This document shows positions 1 through 13,824 of a DNA stretch of 60,484 nucleotides, one piece after another. Both the position numbers and the translations under genes were made by a program. The notes under the pieces were generated by a model, which saw nothing but the letters and a program-made list of their open reading frames with translations, was not told the origin of the DNA and made no database searches. The stretch is from Bigelowiella natans CCMP2755. Lineage: Eukaryota; Cercozoa; Chlorarachniophyceae. The stretch is taken from the NCBI GenBank assembly GCA_000320545.1, contig ADNK01003345.1, positions 22,501 to 82,984 of the forward strand, given 5' to 3'. Numbering within the stretch: position 1 is the stretch's first letter; each line of letters opens with the position of its first letter.

Positions 1-8
1 GAAGGGGG

Positions 9-44
<36 letters not shown>

Positions 45-527
45 GAAGAACCACCGTATTATCAATAACAGCGATAAGCACATCAGTAGCAGTAGTAGTA
101 GTCGTAACAGTTTCAAATGTAGTTATGCCAGCAGTAGCAGTAAGATGCTACCACCGTTCCAGGAGGAGGAGGAGGAGGAAGAGAAAACCAGTGAAAATAA
201 AAATAAAAGCTACTATGTAAAGGATGATAATAGAAGTGATGAGAGAAATGAGGATAATGTTTATGATGAAAATGAAAAAACCAGGAGCAGCACCTGGAAT
301 AACGATGATGATGATGATAAAAAGGAGGGTGGCCTTCAGCTTCCTCCTCCCCCTCCTACTCCACCTCATCGTCCTATCCAAAACCAAGCGCATGGTCCTG
401 CTTCTTCTTCTTCTTCTAACCCACGACGAACATCGTCCTCCTTCATACTACCGAGAGCAGAGTTTCGATCTTCCAATGAGCATCTTCAGAGACTCAAAGA
501 TCTTCTCATGCTATGGGCAAAGTCTGC

Positions 528-562
<35 letters not shown>

Positions 563-2786
563 ATAGTAGGCCTGTTGCTGCAGGAGGAGGAGGAGGAGGA
601 GGAGGAGGAGGAGGAGGCGGTGTGTCAGTAGTAGTAGGGAATAATACTAGTACCGACACTGAGAAAGACGACAAAGACTTGGAGGAGAAGGAAGAAGAAG
701 AAGATGCCATGAAGGCGATTGAAAACACCCTTCGTGAACTCGTAGAAGTCAGTAGTACACGCAACCAAAAATATGGTGGTAATCTTGTGGTTAATGAAAA
801 TGATGATGATGATGGCGATCATAGTCACGTGGTAGAAAATGAAGAAGAAGAAGGAGAAAACGATGCAAACATAATAGCAGCAGCAGCTACGAAAAGAAAA
901 AGGGATTTAGATGGAAAAAAACGGGAGGAGATAGAGGAAGAAGGTGACTCTGGTGCTACTCGAGGCAAAGACGGCGACCAGCATTATGATGATGATAAAG
1001 ATTGGAGAAGGATGAATTGGAAGAAGGAGGAAATAGAAGAGGAGTGGGACGATATTCTACAGGTATGTATGTATGTATGTGTGTGTGTGTGTGTGTATTG
1101 TACCCTTTTCTTCTTATTGGCACCTTTCCTTTACAACTACTGCTGCTGTTGCTGCTGCCGCTTCTGGCATAACGTGCACGATGATCGTTTTTTTTTGCTT
1201 TTGTTCATATTGATCTAGTATCTGTTTCTGGTTATCCTTTTATATCATCATCATCATCATCATCATTATCGTCATCATAATCCTTTTCTTCTTCTACTTC
1301 TTCTTTTCTTCCTTGTCTTCTTCTGAATCCGATTAGGCCTCGCAGGAAGTACGACAAGGAGAGGAGGAGAACAAACCCAATGAAAATGAGAAAGAAGAAG
1401 AGAAGGAGGAGGAGGAGGTGTTTGAGGCTGCTGCTGCTGCTAATGATGACGACATTAGCAAAGATGATGAAGATGATGATGATGAAAACGATGATAGCTG
1501 TGGTCGGAAAGTTGGTGTTGAGATTTGGAGACCATCAGAGAAGGTAGTGGTAGTACCAGAAGTACACACCAGGAATATCACGACAATGACGACGACGATG
1601 GGCAGTGAAAAGAAGAGAAAAGAGGAGGAGAGGAAACAAAAACGGAAGAACAGTACCGAACAGACAGTTGCATCAACTCTACACATATATGATGGTGATA
1701 ATTATGATGATCGTCATTATCACATCAAGGAGGAGGGGGAGGAGCATGAGAAAAAAGAAGAGGAAGAAAGGGTGGTTAAACATCATCATCATCATCATCA
1801 AACTGATCTTGGTGAGTATGATAGTATCAACAATAAAGAAGAAGAAGAACAAGAACAAGGAGAAGGGCGGCGACATCAGCCTTCTTCTGAGGGTGGTGGT
1901 GTAGTGAAGGATAGAAGACGTATGATGTCGTCAAGTGGTTGTATCAAAACCATTGCCAGCACTACCACCACCACCACCAGCAGCAGCAGTAGCAACAACA
2001 GCAGCAACAGCAGCAGGATCCCTTTGAATCACATCAGCAGTAGGAATAGTAGTAGTAGTAGTAGTAATAGCAGTGTGCATTTTGCTTTGGACCCACGTCC
2101 CCTTACGACAAGGACAGCAGCAGCAACAACAACAACAATAACAACAACAACAACAACTGCAACATCATCAAAAGGAATATCATCATCATCATCCTCTTCG
2201 TCGTCTTCACGACCCTTATTCTCCCCCCCTTTGACAAAGTCAAAGGTGCTAGTGCATACTAGCAACCCCCTCAAGCTTCATCATCATTATCATCATCCAA
2301 AGACTAAGAAGCGACGACGACTACGACTTGAAAATAGTAGTATCGATAATGTCAGCTTACACAGTAACATCCGTGGTAGTAGAAGTAGTAGTAGCAGTGG
2401 GAGGAGGAGGAGCTTTCCAACCACCACCACCACCACCACCACTACTAGCACCAACTGCAGCAGCACCTTTCCTTCCGCCTCTTCCTTCTCCTTCATCGCA
2501 CCTAAGCGTCGTCGTTCCCCACCTCCATCTTGTGCTCCTCCTCCTCCTCACATGGACGAATTCACTACTAATAAAGAAGTGTTTTTGGACAACACAGCGG
2601 AAATGAATAAGAAGAAAGACGAAGAGAAGGTAAGGGAGGAGAAAGAGCGACGACGACGATCTTTGCTTCCATCTTCAATTGTTCTTGAAAAAGAAGCAGT
2701 CACATCAGTGTCATCATCATCATCAGCAGCAACGTCGTCCAGAAACTCCCCCCCCCTTCCACCATCGGCTCATATCACAAGAAAGT

Positions 2787-2823
<37 letters not shown>

Positions 2824-3464
2824 GCCTGTTGCTGCTGCTGCTTCTCAAAAGAGAAGGAGATTGGTTGAGAAGATGCAGCACGAGGAATTGAAGAGGCAAT
2901 CATCAAAAACTCAGCGTGTAAGTATGATTGTAGTAGTAGTAGTAGTAGTAGTAGTAGTACATGTCGTCCTCTGCCCGACGACCGATCCGCTAAATAGTGT
3001 GAATGTACATTGTTATTACATGTACATAATAATGATGTTGTCTAATCTAAGTATCCTCATCGTCCCAAAATGAAGATGAATTATGTTTGTTGACTTATTG
3101 AACGATGTGATAAAAAGTGTGTATTACTACTATTTATGTTTGTAAATCCACAGCAGCAGAAGCCACCACTCTCTCACCACAATCTATCGGAAGAAGAAGA
3201 AGAAGAGATAAAGAACAAAAATGAATTACGGGCTGATGTGGGAGTAATAGGTCACGGCAAGAAGACTGAGGAGGACAAAATTAGGATGATGGATGATTGC
3301 ACAAAGAAGAATATGGGGGAGGAGAAGAAAGAGAAAAGCGGGAGATATACAACCTGCGTGGAGACGAAGATGAAGAACACCATCATCTCTGGCTCTTCTC
3401 TCATTGCTGCTGCTGCTGCTGTTGTTGCTGCAAAATCTAGGAAGGGAATGGGGACATTGGTTTG

Positions 3465-3497
<33 letters not shown>

Positions 3498-4915
3498 CCC
3501 AATTGTAGCAGCAGTAGAGAAAGATGATGGAGAAGAACCAGAAGAAAAAGACGAGGAAGTACCTATGCAAACCTTATCATCATCATCATCATCATCATCA
3601 TCATTACTACGAGCTGGGGCAACTGCTATTACTCATAATACCGATGATAATGATGGATCTGGCAACAACAATAGTATGATTGAAAATAACAACAACAACA
3701 ACAACAGCAACGACAACTTGCTGCTTCTCTCCCAAGAGTCCATGCAGACATGGATAGCAACGCCTTCGCCACCCAGCAGTGCTCATAAGCACACTAGTGG
3801 ACACTGTACTGACCAAGGAGGAGGAGGAGGAGGAGGAGGAGGAGGAGGAGTAGGAGACCAGAATGACAACAAGATGATGAAAAACAATCACCAGGAGAAT
3901 GGAGGGCCTAGAGCTGCCGCTGTCGTCTTTGGTGGTACTACTGTTGGCAACCAACTACAATTTACACTCACTACTGAACAATCGTCAACAGGCAGTAGCG
4001 ATACTCCTCCTCCTCCTAATGCTGCAATTACAGTAAATGCCACAAGCATCGTAGATGATGATGATAGGGGCATAGGCGATGATGATGATCATGATGATGA
4101 TGATATAAATGATATATATACTACAGAGTATCAAAACTCTATGTTCCCTTCACCCTCTCTTCATCCATCGACGCTATCATCATCGTCGTCTTTTCCGTTG
4201 TCAAATCCTCGTGTGGTACCTAATCCAGAGGAATTTGAGTCACCAGATCATCATCATCATCATCATCATCATCATCGTAATGGTCATGATGATAATAACA
4301 ATAATACTAATAGTAATAATAATGCTCAAGGGGAAGGAGAAGGAGCGACAAGAAGAAGAAGTGGTATGAGACGAATGGATGACATTAATCACCATCATCA
4401 TCATCATCAACTTGGTAAGAAAGATGATAAATATAAACAAGAGCCAGAAAAAGGAACATTTGAGGAAGAGGAGGAGGAGGAAGAGGACCACAAAGACCAG
4501 CAGCTCGATATTGAAGGAAGAGGAGAGACTGATAATGACGATGAAAATGAAGATGAGGAGGATGATAATACCTCTTCGTCTAACAGCTCTCTCTCCTCCC
4601 TTTCTCTTTCGCTAACGCCACCTACCCCCCTCCCCCCCATGATGATGATGATGACGACGACGCGTAACAACAACAACAATACTACTACCACTACCACTAC
4701 TATTGCTACTACTACTACTGCTGCTGTTACCGATGGTCTATCCGGAGAGTCATCGTCGCATGGGGAGGAGGAGGAGTCCAAAATAGGAGAAGACCGAGGA
4801 GGAGGAAGAGGAGGTGAAGGAGGAGAAAATCCTAATAAATTGGCAAAGATGGTGGTTGATGACAACCACATCATCAACCAATACAGGGCACCACTATCAT
4901 CATCATCATCAACAA

Positions 4916-4950
<35 letters not shown>

Positions 4951-5466
4951 CATCCATATCCTGGCAGCAGCAGTAGCAGCAGAAGAAACTATACTACTGC
5001 TAGAAAGCCGCCATTCTTTGTTTACAAATTTGCGCGTAAGCCACCTACATTCGCGGGAAAATTCGATGATCTGGATATAAATGAGAGGCAAAAGGGCAGC
5101 CAAATTTGTGGTGGAGTTATGTATCAAGAGCCTTTCTTCTCAGACCCAAAACATCGCAATTTTAAGCCATATATCATCACCTCATTTGCAAGAGCTCGGT
5201 TCAGGATAGGAGGGTGAGAGAATCATCAAGACAACGACAAATTCATATAATAAATATGAAATCATCTTAATATACAAAACATGTTTACAACTAATGTACA
5301 ACAACTATCATGAAGTACAAACGATTCGGTGTCAGTTAGCGAATAATAATAAAGACTACATTTAGAAAGAGACGGCTCATTTGTTGTAAATGAAGAGGAA
5401 TGATCATTCGTATTTTATATCTGTTTATGTGACCATTGTCAACATATATATACCAGCAGAGCACGA

Positions 5467-5498
<32 letters not shown>

Positions 5499-6229
5499 AC
5501 AAATGGATGATGATGATTATGAGACATTGATAGTAGTAGTAGTAGAAGAGGTCTCATGTTTGGACGACGTTTATATAATTGACACACACACACACACACA
5601 CACACATTCTATCCATCCATCCATCCATCCATCACACGACTACTACTACTTACTACCGTAGCAATCCATCATCATTATGCGTCGAATCAATGTTACTTTG
5701 GGCTGCTGACACTACTAAATTAACAATTATGCCACTTTGTAAGTATTAATTCTTCTTCTTCTTCCTTTTGTTGTTGTTGATGCTGTTGTTATCATTTACC
5801 TACTAAATACTACTATTATTCCTACTATTACTACCTACTACTATCAGTGGTTTGAACGATGCTGAGTCGTTACATTACTATCCATCACCATGGAAAATAA
5901 AGCATCGATCCCATTTTCGTCAACAGCAGCAGCAACAACAGCGCTACTATCATCATCATCAGCAGCAAGAGGAGGAAGAGGTCATCAAGGAGAATAAGAG
6001 CTCTTGTGAAAACAACATTGTGGATCCTCCTTTTCTTCCACCACAAGTATTACAGCAACGTCCTCCTCCTCACCATCCTATCACTCAAAAATTAGCCGTT
6101 TTTATCCCACCTACCCCCTTTGCCGTTTCATCATCACGCCTCAAGACACGATTCTTTGGTGGAAAGTTGGAAGCTAAAGGAGGAGGAGGGCGACAACTAC
6201 TACAACCACCACCCTGCACCACCACCACC

Positions 6230-6260
<31 letters not shown>

Positions 6261-8006
6261 TAATTGCACCATCCTCCTCCTCCTCCTCCTCCTCCTCCTC
6301 CTCTCATCATCATCATCCACTCTTCTTATCGCCACGCATGCAGAAACGTGCCCTTAATACAGTTTTCACATATATTCCTCGAAGACTTCCCCCATCCTCT
6401 TCTTCAGTGCGACTACTGCAATCATGGCAAGATGAGGAGGATGATGAAATGGAAAAAGAGAGACATTCTCGACGATACAAAAAGGAGGACGGGGAGGGGG
6501 GTGTAGTAGTAGGTATAACAACATCCACTCTTACTGCAACTCCTAAGAATAATCCTCACGTGGGTAGTAAGAGGAGGAGAACAAGCAGCAGCAGCAGCAG
6601 CAACAACAGCCGTCCCCTCTCACCGAAATATGATGAAAGATTCGAAGTCCAACGACCGCCTTCACCGAAGTCAGTCCTCACTTATTATACAATCAGTTTT
6701 TCCTAGAAGAAAGAAGAAGATGTGAATGAGAAATAAATGATCATGATCAAGTGTAGTATTGGGGGGGAGGGAGGAGGAAGGAGGGCAGTAATTGAGCGAT
6801 GACTACAAAGATCAGCTCCACAATTATTCGCTCTTTTATGTATAGATATTCAATGATTGTAAGACCGGTGTGTAAATTAATTACTAACCAACTCTCTTTT
6901 TGGGTGTGTGAGTGTGTGTTTTCTGATGGTTCCTCGTAGATATGATGAGCGATCTTTTTTCACACCAAGAACGCAACTTCCACAGCGGCGGAGGAGGAGG
7001 AGGAGGAGGAGGAGGGTGTCATCATCATCAAAACTGTTAACATCTGCAACTAGATCATCACTATTACTATCATCATCTTCATCATCACCTCCCTTGGTGT
7101 CAGTAGCGACGGCGGTATCGATGACTCCTCCTCCTCCTCCTCCTTCTTCTCTTCCTCCTCCTCCTCCAGTGCTACTAACAACAACAACACCAACACCCAC
7201 TACTACTACTACTACTAGTAGCCCCCATCAGCAGCAGCATGATTATAATCGTGCTGTTGATCATCCTGCAATGAGAGGAAAAGGAGGAGCTAATTGGAGA
7301 TTATTACCATCACCATCACCATCACCATCATCATCATCATCCTTATCCCAAAAAGGACTTCAGTATCAGCGATTAGTGCCTCCGCCCTCTCTTTCTATCT
7401 CGTCATCAGCATCTTTAGTTGGTAATAGTAATAATGATGATGATATTGATGATGGTGGAAACAAGAAAAAAGCTACGATCTTTCGTCATAGTAAAGGGGA
7501 GAAAGAATCATCGGTATTGCATCAAGCACTGCCACCTCATCGAGAAAAAGGAGGAGGAGGAGGAGGAGAAGCGCCATCGTATTATCTTTCAGGATCATCA
7601 TCATTATTGTCTCAATCATCGTCATCATCATCATCACATGCTGCTGCTGCTGCTGGTATGATTATGACGCCATCCCCACAAAGTAGTTTGCATGGACATC
7701 TACTATCTCCTTCGTCCCGTCTCCTCTACACATCGAAGAAATCATCATCATCTGCAGCTGCTGCTGCACATTCTTCAGGGGTATGCAACATTACGCAGCA
7801 AGGTACTCCATTCTCGGGGAAAGGGGGGTTGTCATCGGAGACCACTACTAAAAACGGGTTAGGCGGTGGTAACAAGAAGAATTCTGCCAACAAGTTTGGC
7901 GGTGGTTGTGGTGGGAATAATAAAAGCAATAGTCTTACGATGTTGGGGCTCGAAGTTGTACCGGATAGTACCAATAATAAAACGTGTTCTTTTAAGGCAA
8001 CAGCAT

Positions 8007-8040
<34 letters not shown>

Positions 8041-9272
8041 AAGTAACGATAGTAGTAATAGCTGTGGTAGTTGTACGATGAATACTACTCGAAAGCGGGA
8101 TGAGGGGGAGGAAGGGAAGGAGGAGAACAACGCGACAAGTAAGAGCAGCAGCAGCAACAACAACAACATGAATGGGAGTAGTCATAGTAGTAGTAGTAGT
8201 AGTAGTAGTAGTAGGTACGAAGACCGCATGCCTGATCCCTCCAAAGATCGGATTCTGATGGTGGTTTACCGCTTAAGACACGAAATCAATGCCCCAGGAG
8301 GCCCTGCAGATGCCTCTAATGACCAAATGGGAGTTATTATAAATATCAGCAGTAGTACGACGAGAAGTATGATGAGGACTGCGACGACAAAAGGAAAGGA
8401 GGAGGAAGAAGAGGACAAGAAGAAGATCAAATTGAGGAGGGCTCATGTGATTCGAGAACGTCGGCGTCTAGGTCTTCGATCTGACGTGAAGCTTAGTTTG
8501 GTTGTTGGTGAGAATGCTGTCTTACATGAAGTTGTCAAAGTGGTGTGGCAACATGATCCAGATATACTTTTAGGCTACGAAGTTACCTCGAAGTCCTGGG
8601 GTTATCTTCTAATGAGAGCAGAACTCCTTGGATATCCGCTGCTTCGAAATATATCTAGAAACCTCAACGATAAGAACATGGGCAACCAAGCCAGCCTGTC
8701 AAGTAAAAGGAGCAGAGCAGCAGCATCATCGTCTTCTTCCTTCTTGTCAAGAAATAGTAATAGCGTCGCCAATAAGCAGCACATTAGTAGTAGTAGCAGC
8801 AAGTATGGCAGCAACGACAACAACAACAACAACTTTTCCATCCCTACCACCACCACCCCAGCTGCTGCTGGTGGTAGTTCTTCTTCTGCTTCTTCTTCCA
8901 TGCCCTCCTCTTCTTCATCCTCTGGTGGTGGTGGTAGTGGTGATGCTGCTGCCAACTCGTGGAGAATGAAACGTGATGCTGGATTTAAAGTCGCAGGTCG
9001 TATCGTCTTAAATACGTGGCAAGTGCTACGACAGGAGCTCAAACTCAGACACTACGGCTTTGAGTCCGTATGCTTGCATGTGTTGGGCAGAAAGACACCA
9101 TACATTAGCCCTGCGACACTAGCACGTTGGTTTTCTCACCATCATCATCATCATCACAAGTCCTCGTCATCGTTGTCATCGAGCTACCGTAGTAATCTTA
9201 CGACAACAAAGGAGGAGGAGGAGGAGGAGGAAGAGAAGGGTGGGGATAATAATGGCCTCCTAACAAGATTCC

Positions 9273-9304
<32 letters not shown>

Positions 9305-9954
9305 GGTGGTGCTATGTCGCACTACTACTTACTGCGGTGGCGAGTGGTTAAGTACATGTTCGGAAGGTTAGACGGGTTATTTTCCATCCTTGACCGTATG
9401 GACCTTATCTCAAGAACATGCGAGCTTGCAAAGGTATAAACAACAACAACAACAACAAGAGGGAAAAAACAAGTTGTAAAAGAAAACGCGCAGTTTAAGA
9501 GCAGTAGCAGATATTTAGAATAAAATAAAATGATAATTTATATGGACAACGCCTCGGTTTCCCTCCAACCCCCCGATCCCCCCCCCTCTCTCTCACTCTC
9601 TTTATAGATAAAAGTAGTAGTATCTGCTGCTGTTTCTACTACTATTGGTGCTCGGTGCACTACTATATGATTAGTATGTATTCAGGTCTTTGGAATTCGA
9701 TTCATCTCTGTTTTGCAGCGTGGTTCACAGTACCGTGTGGAGTCTCTCCTCTTGCGTATTGCCATGACACAGAATCTTCTTCTCCACTCATGTTAGGAGA
9801 TAATAATAATAATATATAGAATAGTATGTATGCATGTATGTGTGTATTGTTTGTTGTACCCTGCATATGCTCATCAATTCCTGTGGTACGTAATTTGTAT
9901 TTGCTGACCATCACCAGATAATCCTCAACAAATGTGTTCATTGTCGTCGTTATC

Positions 9955-9986
<32 letters not shown>

Positions 9987-10359
9987 ATAGTACGTGTTTC
10001 TTCCTCGTTCTGTTTCTTCCTTCTCCTTTGTTTGTGTTTGACAACATCCAACCAATACTACTCCTCCTACCACTACTCTACTGTTCATAATAATGTCGAT
10101 AAAGGCACCATAACTGAGAGGCAAAAGCAGCCAGCAATGGAGTGTATTCCATTAGTTTGTGAACCTGAAAGCAAGCTGTACACTAATCCTGTGATCGTCG
10201 TAGACTTTCAGTCTCTCTATCCCTCACTCATCATTGCGTAAGTTGCAAGTTGTTGCTGCTCCTAAGTGCTTGCAATGCTGCATTTGACCGATGAGAAGAG
10301 AGACTTTTCTATATTTAAGCAACCTCCTTTACAACGTACCTGTGGTTATTGCCGTAACT

Positions 10360-10427
<68 letters not shown>

Positions 10428-10441
10428 TGTTTAAAATTGTT

Positions 10442-10481
<40 letters not shown>

Positions 10482-11138
10482 ATTGTGCTCTTCTCCCTTG
10501 TTCTGCCCTTCTTATCCCTCTGCTCCTCCTCCTCCTCCCGTCGTTCCCCAGTCAGCAAAACTCAAAAGAAAAACAGTTATTTCATTGTTGTTGTTATTAA
10601 TTGTGTTGTTATTGCTCTTCTAACAGGTACAATATGTGCTTCTCGACTTGTCTGGGCCGTCTTCCTGCTCCCCCCCCCCCCGGTACTTCCCAGAGCGAGC
10701 TTATCAGCAAGTTTCTGAACAGTAGCCGCAAGTTTGGAGTGACTACAATGCCGATGCGACCATTTCTGATGTCACGACTGATAAATGAGGACAGAATATG
10801 GGTATCACCCAATGGTATAGCGTTCGTAACAGCAGAGGAAAGAGCTGGTGTATTGCCAAGAATGTTGGATGAAATTCTAACAACAAGAGTAATGGTCAAG
10901 GAGGATTTACAGAATGTAAAGAAGGGTAAAATGTCGGGAGGGAAGAGCTATGAAAACACGCTTAATGCCCGTCAACTAGCGTTGAAGCTAGTTGCTAACG
11001 TCACCTATGGCTATACCTCTGCTGGTTTTTCGGGTACGTAATATGTTTATTGACTACGTTTCTGTAGTAGAAGAAGTAGTAGTAGTAGTAGTAGCAGTAG
11101 TAGTAGTACGTAATATGTTTATTGACTACGTTTCTGTA

Positions 11139-11171
<33 letters not shown>

Positions 11172-13824
11172 CGTAGTATGTTTATTGACTACGTTTCTGT
11201 AGTAGTAGTAGTAGTAGTAGTAGTAGTACGTAGTATGTTTATTGACTACGTTTCTGTAGTACTAGTAGTAGTAGAAGTAGCAGTAGTAGTAGTAGCAGCA
11301 TAGTAGACAATCGTAAGAATGATGATGATGATGATGATGATGATTACTATATCTAGGGCGCATGCCATGTGCCGAAATCGCTGATGCAATAGTTGAAACC
11401 GGTCGTCGTACCCTGGAAGATGCTCGCAGATTCGTGGAAAGTGAGGAGAAATGGGGTGGTGCACGTGTTGTTTATGGAGACACTGATAGCTTGTTCATCC
11501 ATCTTCCTGGACGCACATGGCAACAAGCAATATCTGTGGGAAAACAAATTTGTCAGGCTGTAACAGCACGTAATCCCCCGCCAATCAAATTGAAATTCGA
11601 GAAGGTGTATCATCCTTGCCTTTTGGTCTCTAAGAAGCGGTATGTTGGCCACATGTATGAGGACTTGCAGCAGAAGACACCCCAATTTGATGCAAAAGGA
11701 ATTGAGACTGTGCGGCGGGATAGCTGTCCTCTTGTTGCAAAGCTGATGGGATCAAGTCTACGCATTCTCTTTAATACACTTGACCTTTCGCAAGTATAAA
11801 TCACATTAATGATGATGATGATGATGATGATGATGGTGATAGTGATGATGATGCATACCTGCTTTTATGAGAACTTGATGCTGATTCAAATATTTGCTGC
11901 TAGTGTAGAAAAAAAAATGATGATCTCCTCTTCTTCTTCTTTTACCATGAGCACTGCCACCAAGTCGGACATTTCTTCCTCTCCCTATTATTATTATTAT
12001 TACACCTACTCTATCTAATTTATGAAAAAGGTGCGGAGTTATTTGTGCGCGCAATTCAGCAAAATTTGGGCCGGAAAGGTTCCCGTGAGCGATTTCGTGT
12101 TTTCCAAGGAAGTTAGACTGGGAACTTACAGGTCGTCGATGTATAAATACAATACACAATACAATAAACATATTCGCTCGTAGATAGATACATAGATAAT
12201 ATAGATAATAACATGCGCTGTAAATTCGTGAGTTACCACTCTTCCTCCTCCTCATTCTCTCCCTTTATTTCTACGATGACTCAAACCTAGTCTTCTTTCC
12301 TTCCTTCCTTCATTTCTTAGAGGTCCAACTCTCCCTCCTGCAGCATGTGTTGCTAGAAAAATGATAAAGAAAGATCCAAACTCGAAACCTTTATTTGCCC
12401 AACGTGTACGGTATGTGGTTGTTGAGGGCGGTCGTTCAGCAAAGATGGAGGAGTTGGTAGTATGTCCCTCCCAGATTGTGCACAAAGGGGGGTCGCACCG
12501 ACGACGAGTCAATGCACACTACTACATTACGCGGCAAGCAATACCTGCACTAGCACGGGTACTCAATCTGTGTGGAGGAATGGTACGATCATGGTTTGAG
12601 ACGATGCCAAAACCAAGGCGTTCCACACAGGTAGTAGTAGTAGTAGTAGTACATGAGGAGGAGGAAGAGGAGGAAGAGGATAGCATCTAACTTAAAATAG
12701 AAGGAAACACTACTATAGATTACTACTACATGCTTTGCTCGTTTTTCTCTCTTTCTTTATCCACTGGAATCTTGACGACTCTTTTACTTACTACCACCAA
12801 AGTAAAGCCATTATCTCCGCTTTAACATCACTCTATCATATAATAATCACATCTCCTTCTTTCACCAACTATGTGGCCTGCTTATGTTCGTCTCTTGCTG
12901 TTTTAGCTTATGGACAATGTGGGGTCTTCAGGCACTCTTCGCAGGTCTTGATAATGATATGATATCTATGTATAAATTGTGTGCAGTTTATACAAAACAC
13001 ACGAACTTTAAACTGACACAACACATCCACATTCGTATGGCCCACATCCAAATCCACATCCAAATCTACACACATACGCAGAGAGTGACACGCTCGATAA
13101 ACACACCTTGTGTATTATTATATATATACATGCGTTTGATATTGCGTTCGTATATGAAAAATGATTGATGTTGATCAGTTACTATTCCTCTACACATTGT
13201 ATCGTCTGCGACAAGCAGGTCCTGCCAATGATTCTCTCGATGCTTAGTCTAGTTCGAATGCGACCAACACTCAGTTTCTCCATTGAATCACCTTTTCGTG
13301 CGAAAAATGAAATCAAGTTTCCCTCACATTTGGATAATAATGCTACCGTTGGGAACTTTATAAAACAGATAACAGGTTCAAGTATGCACAGCAATTCACG
13401 CACCAGAATAAGCCAGAGCTTGTGTAAGACATGTCGCACTCGACCTGGTTTAGCTCAAATTGCTCTAATACGGCAACAACAGAGACTAGAGAGACGGGCA
13501 GGAAAACTCGATTCCATTTGTATTAGCTGCTGTGAACTCAAAGCTGGCGGTCAATGTGCGGCGATTGCTCCGGTAGCGTATAATGCGCGGGGTCAGGATC
13601 AGCATCAGCACCATCGTCAGCATGCTTCATGTGGCGTAGCAGCAGCAGGTTCAAGCACATGCACTGGATACGGAGTGGAGGATCCAATTCCTTGCGAATC
13701 ACTCGCATGCCCCATCTTTTACGAGCGTCATGCCATCCGTTCTAGGCTTAGAAGTTTCGAAAAGAGCTGCGGGGCCACTGGTATCGATACCTCGCCGTCG
13801 CCGGTAAGTGAATGGAATACCTAG
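1..13824 (+). CDS. REV3: DNA polymerase zeta catalytic subunit (REV3), 5' partial, 13 exons
   Basis: Family B translesion polymerase that extends from mismatches and lesions. The frame is open from base 1, so the N-terminus lies upstream. Phase-consistent exons: 1-1062, 1337-2917, 3154-5213, 5848-6669, 6940-9433, 9686-9791, 10105-10237, 10627-11033, 11357-11793, 12031-12131, 12321-12630, 12907-12944, 13179-13824, giving 3398 residues plus stop. Roughly the first 2400 residues are mostly low complexity (poly-S, H, N, T, G, D, E). The exonuclease-like domain begins near 8250; its DPDILLGYEVTSKSWGYLL segment is Rev3-type, without the usual proofreading acidic residues. Polymerase motifs are intact: DFQSLYPSLI (about 10203), KLVANVTYG (about 10987) and YGDTDSLF (about 11473). 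The C-terminus carries two cysteine clusters, CIVC/CKTC (CysA) and CISC/CESLAC (CysB, the iron-sulfur type in this family). The donor-like GTAAGT at 13804 could allow a further exon, but the direct stop fits. Confidence 0.95.
2789..2823 (+). repeat. In-frame AGT microsatellite inside REV3 exon 2
   Basis: About a dozen AGT codons encode a poly-serine run. Similar in-frame runs occur at 531-560 (AGT), 583-618 (GGA), 3468-3496 (ACT), 3577-3603 (TCA), 3816-3850 (GGA), 4247-4275 (CAT), 4919-4949 (ACA), 6231-6260 (AGT), 6273-6303 (TCC), 8008-8036 (ACT) and 8185-8213 (AGT). They all keep the reading frame, which supports the region being translated. Confidence 0.9.
10364..10477. repeat. Compound CT, TG and TA microsatellite in REV3 intron 7
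   Basis: A (CT)n tract runs to about 10394, then (TG)n to about 10424, then (TA)n from about 10447 to 10475. The whole array lies between the exon ending at 10237 and the exon starting at 10627. Confidence 0.9.
11034..11300 (+). repeat. Four tandem copies of the intron 5' end, REV3 intron 8
   Basis: A unit of about 37 bases starting GTACGTA(A/G)TATG and ending in CTGTAGTA repeats at 11034, 11107, 11170 and 11227, separated by variable (GTA)n tracts. The first copy begins exactly at the splice donor after SAGFSG, so each later copy carries the same donor-like GTACGT. Because the copies are nearly identical, the array looks recent. Confidence 0.9.

Noticed and set aside
148-2551. Several minus-strand open frames of 60-135 codons opposite REV3 exons 1-2
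   Set aside because: They are reverse translations of trinucleotide repeats (poly-L, I, V, S) with no domains, and the plus strand is supported by splice phases and the conserved core.
7726-9042. Minus-strand open frames (146-147 codons) opposite REV3 exon 5
   Set aside because: Leucine-rich frames caused by repeat codons. The plus strand encodes the conserved exonuclease-like domain here.
9958-12255. Possible CRISPR-like or structured repeat arrays
   Set aside because: All arrays here are simple microsatellites or direct duplications of unique DNA. There is no spacer-repeat architecture, and the genome is eukaryotic.
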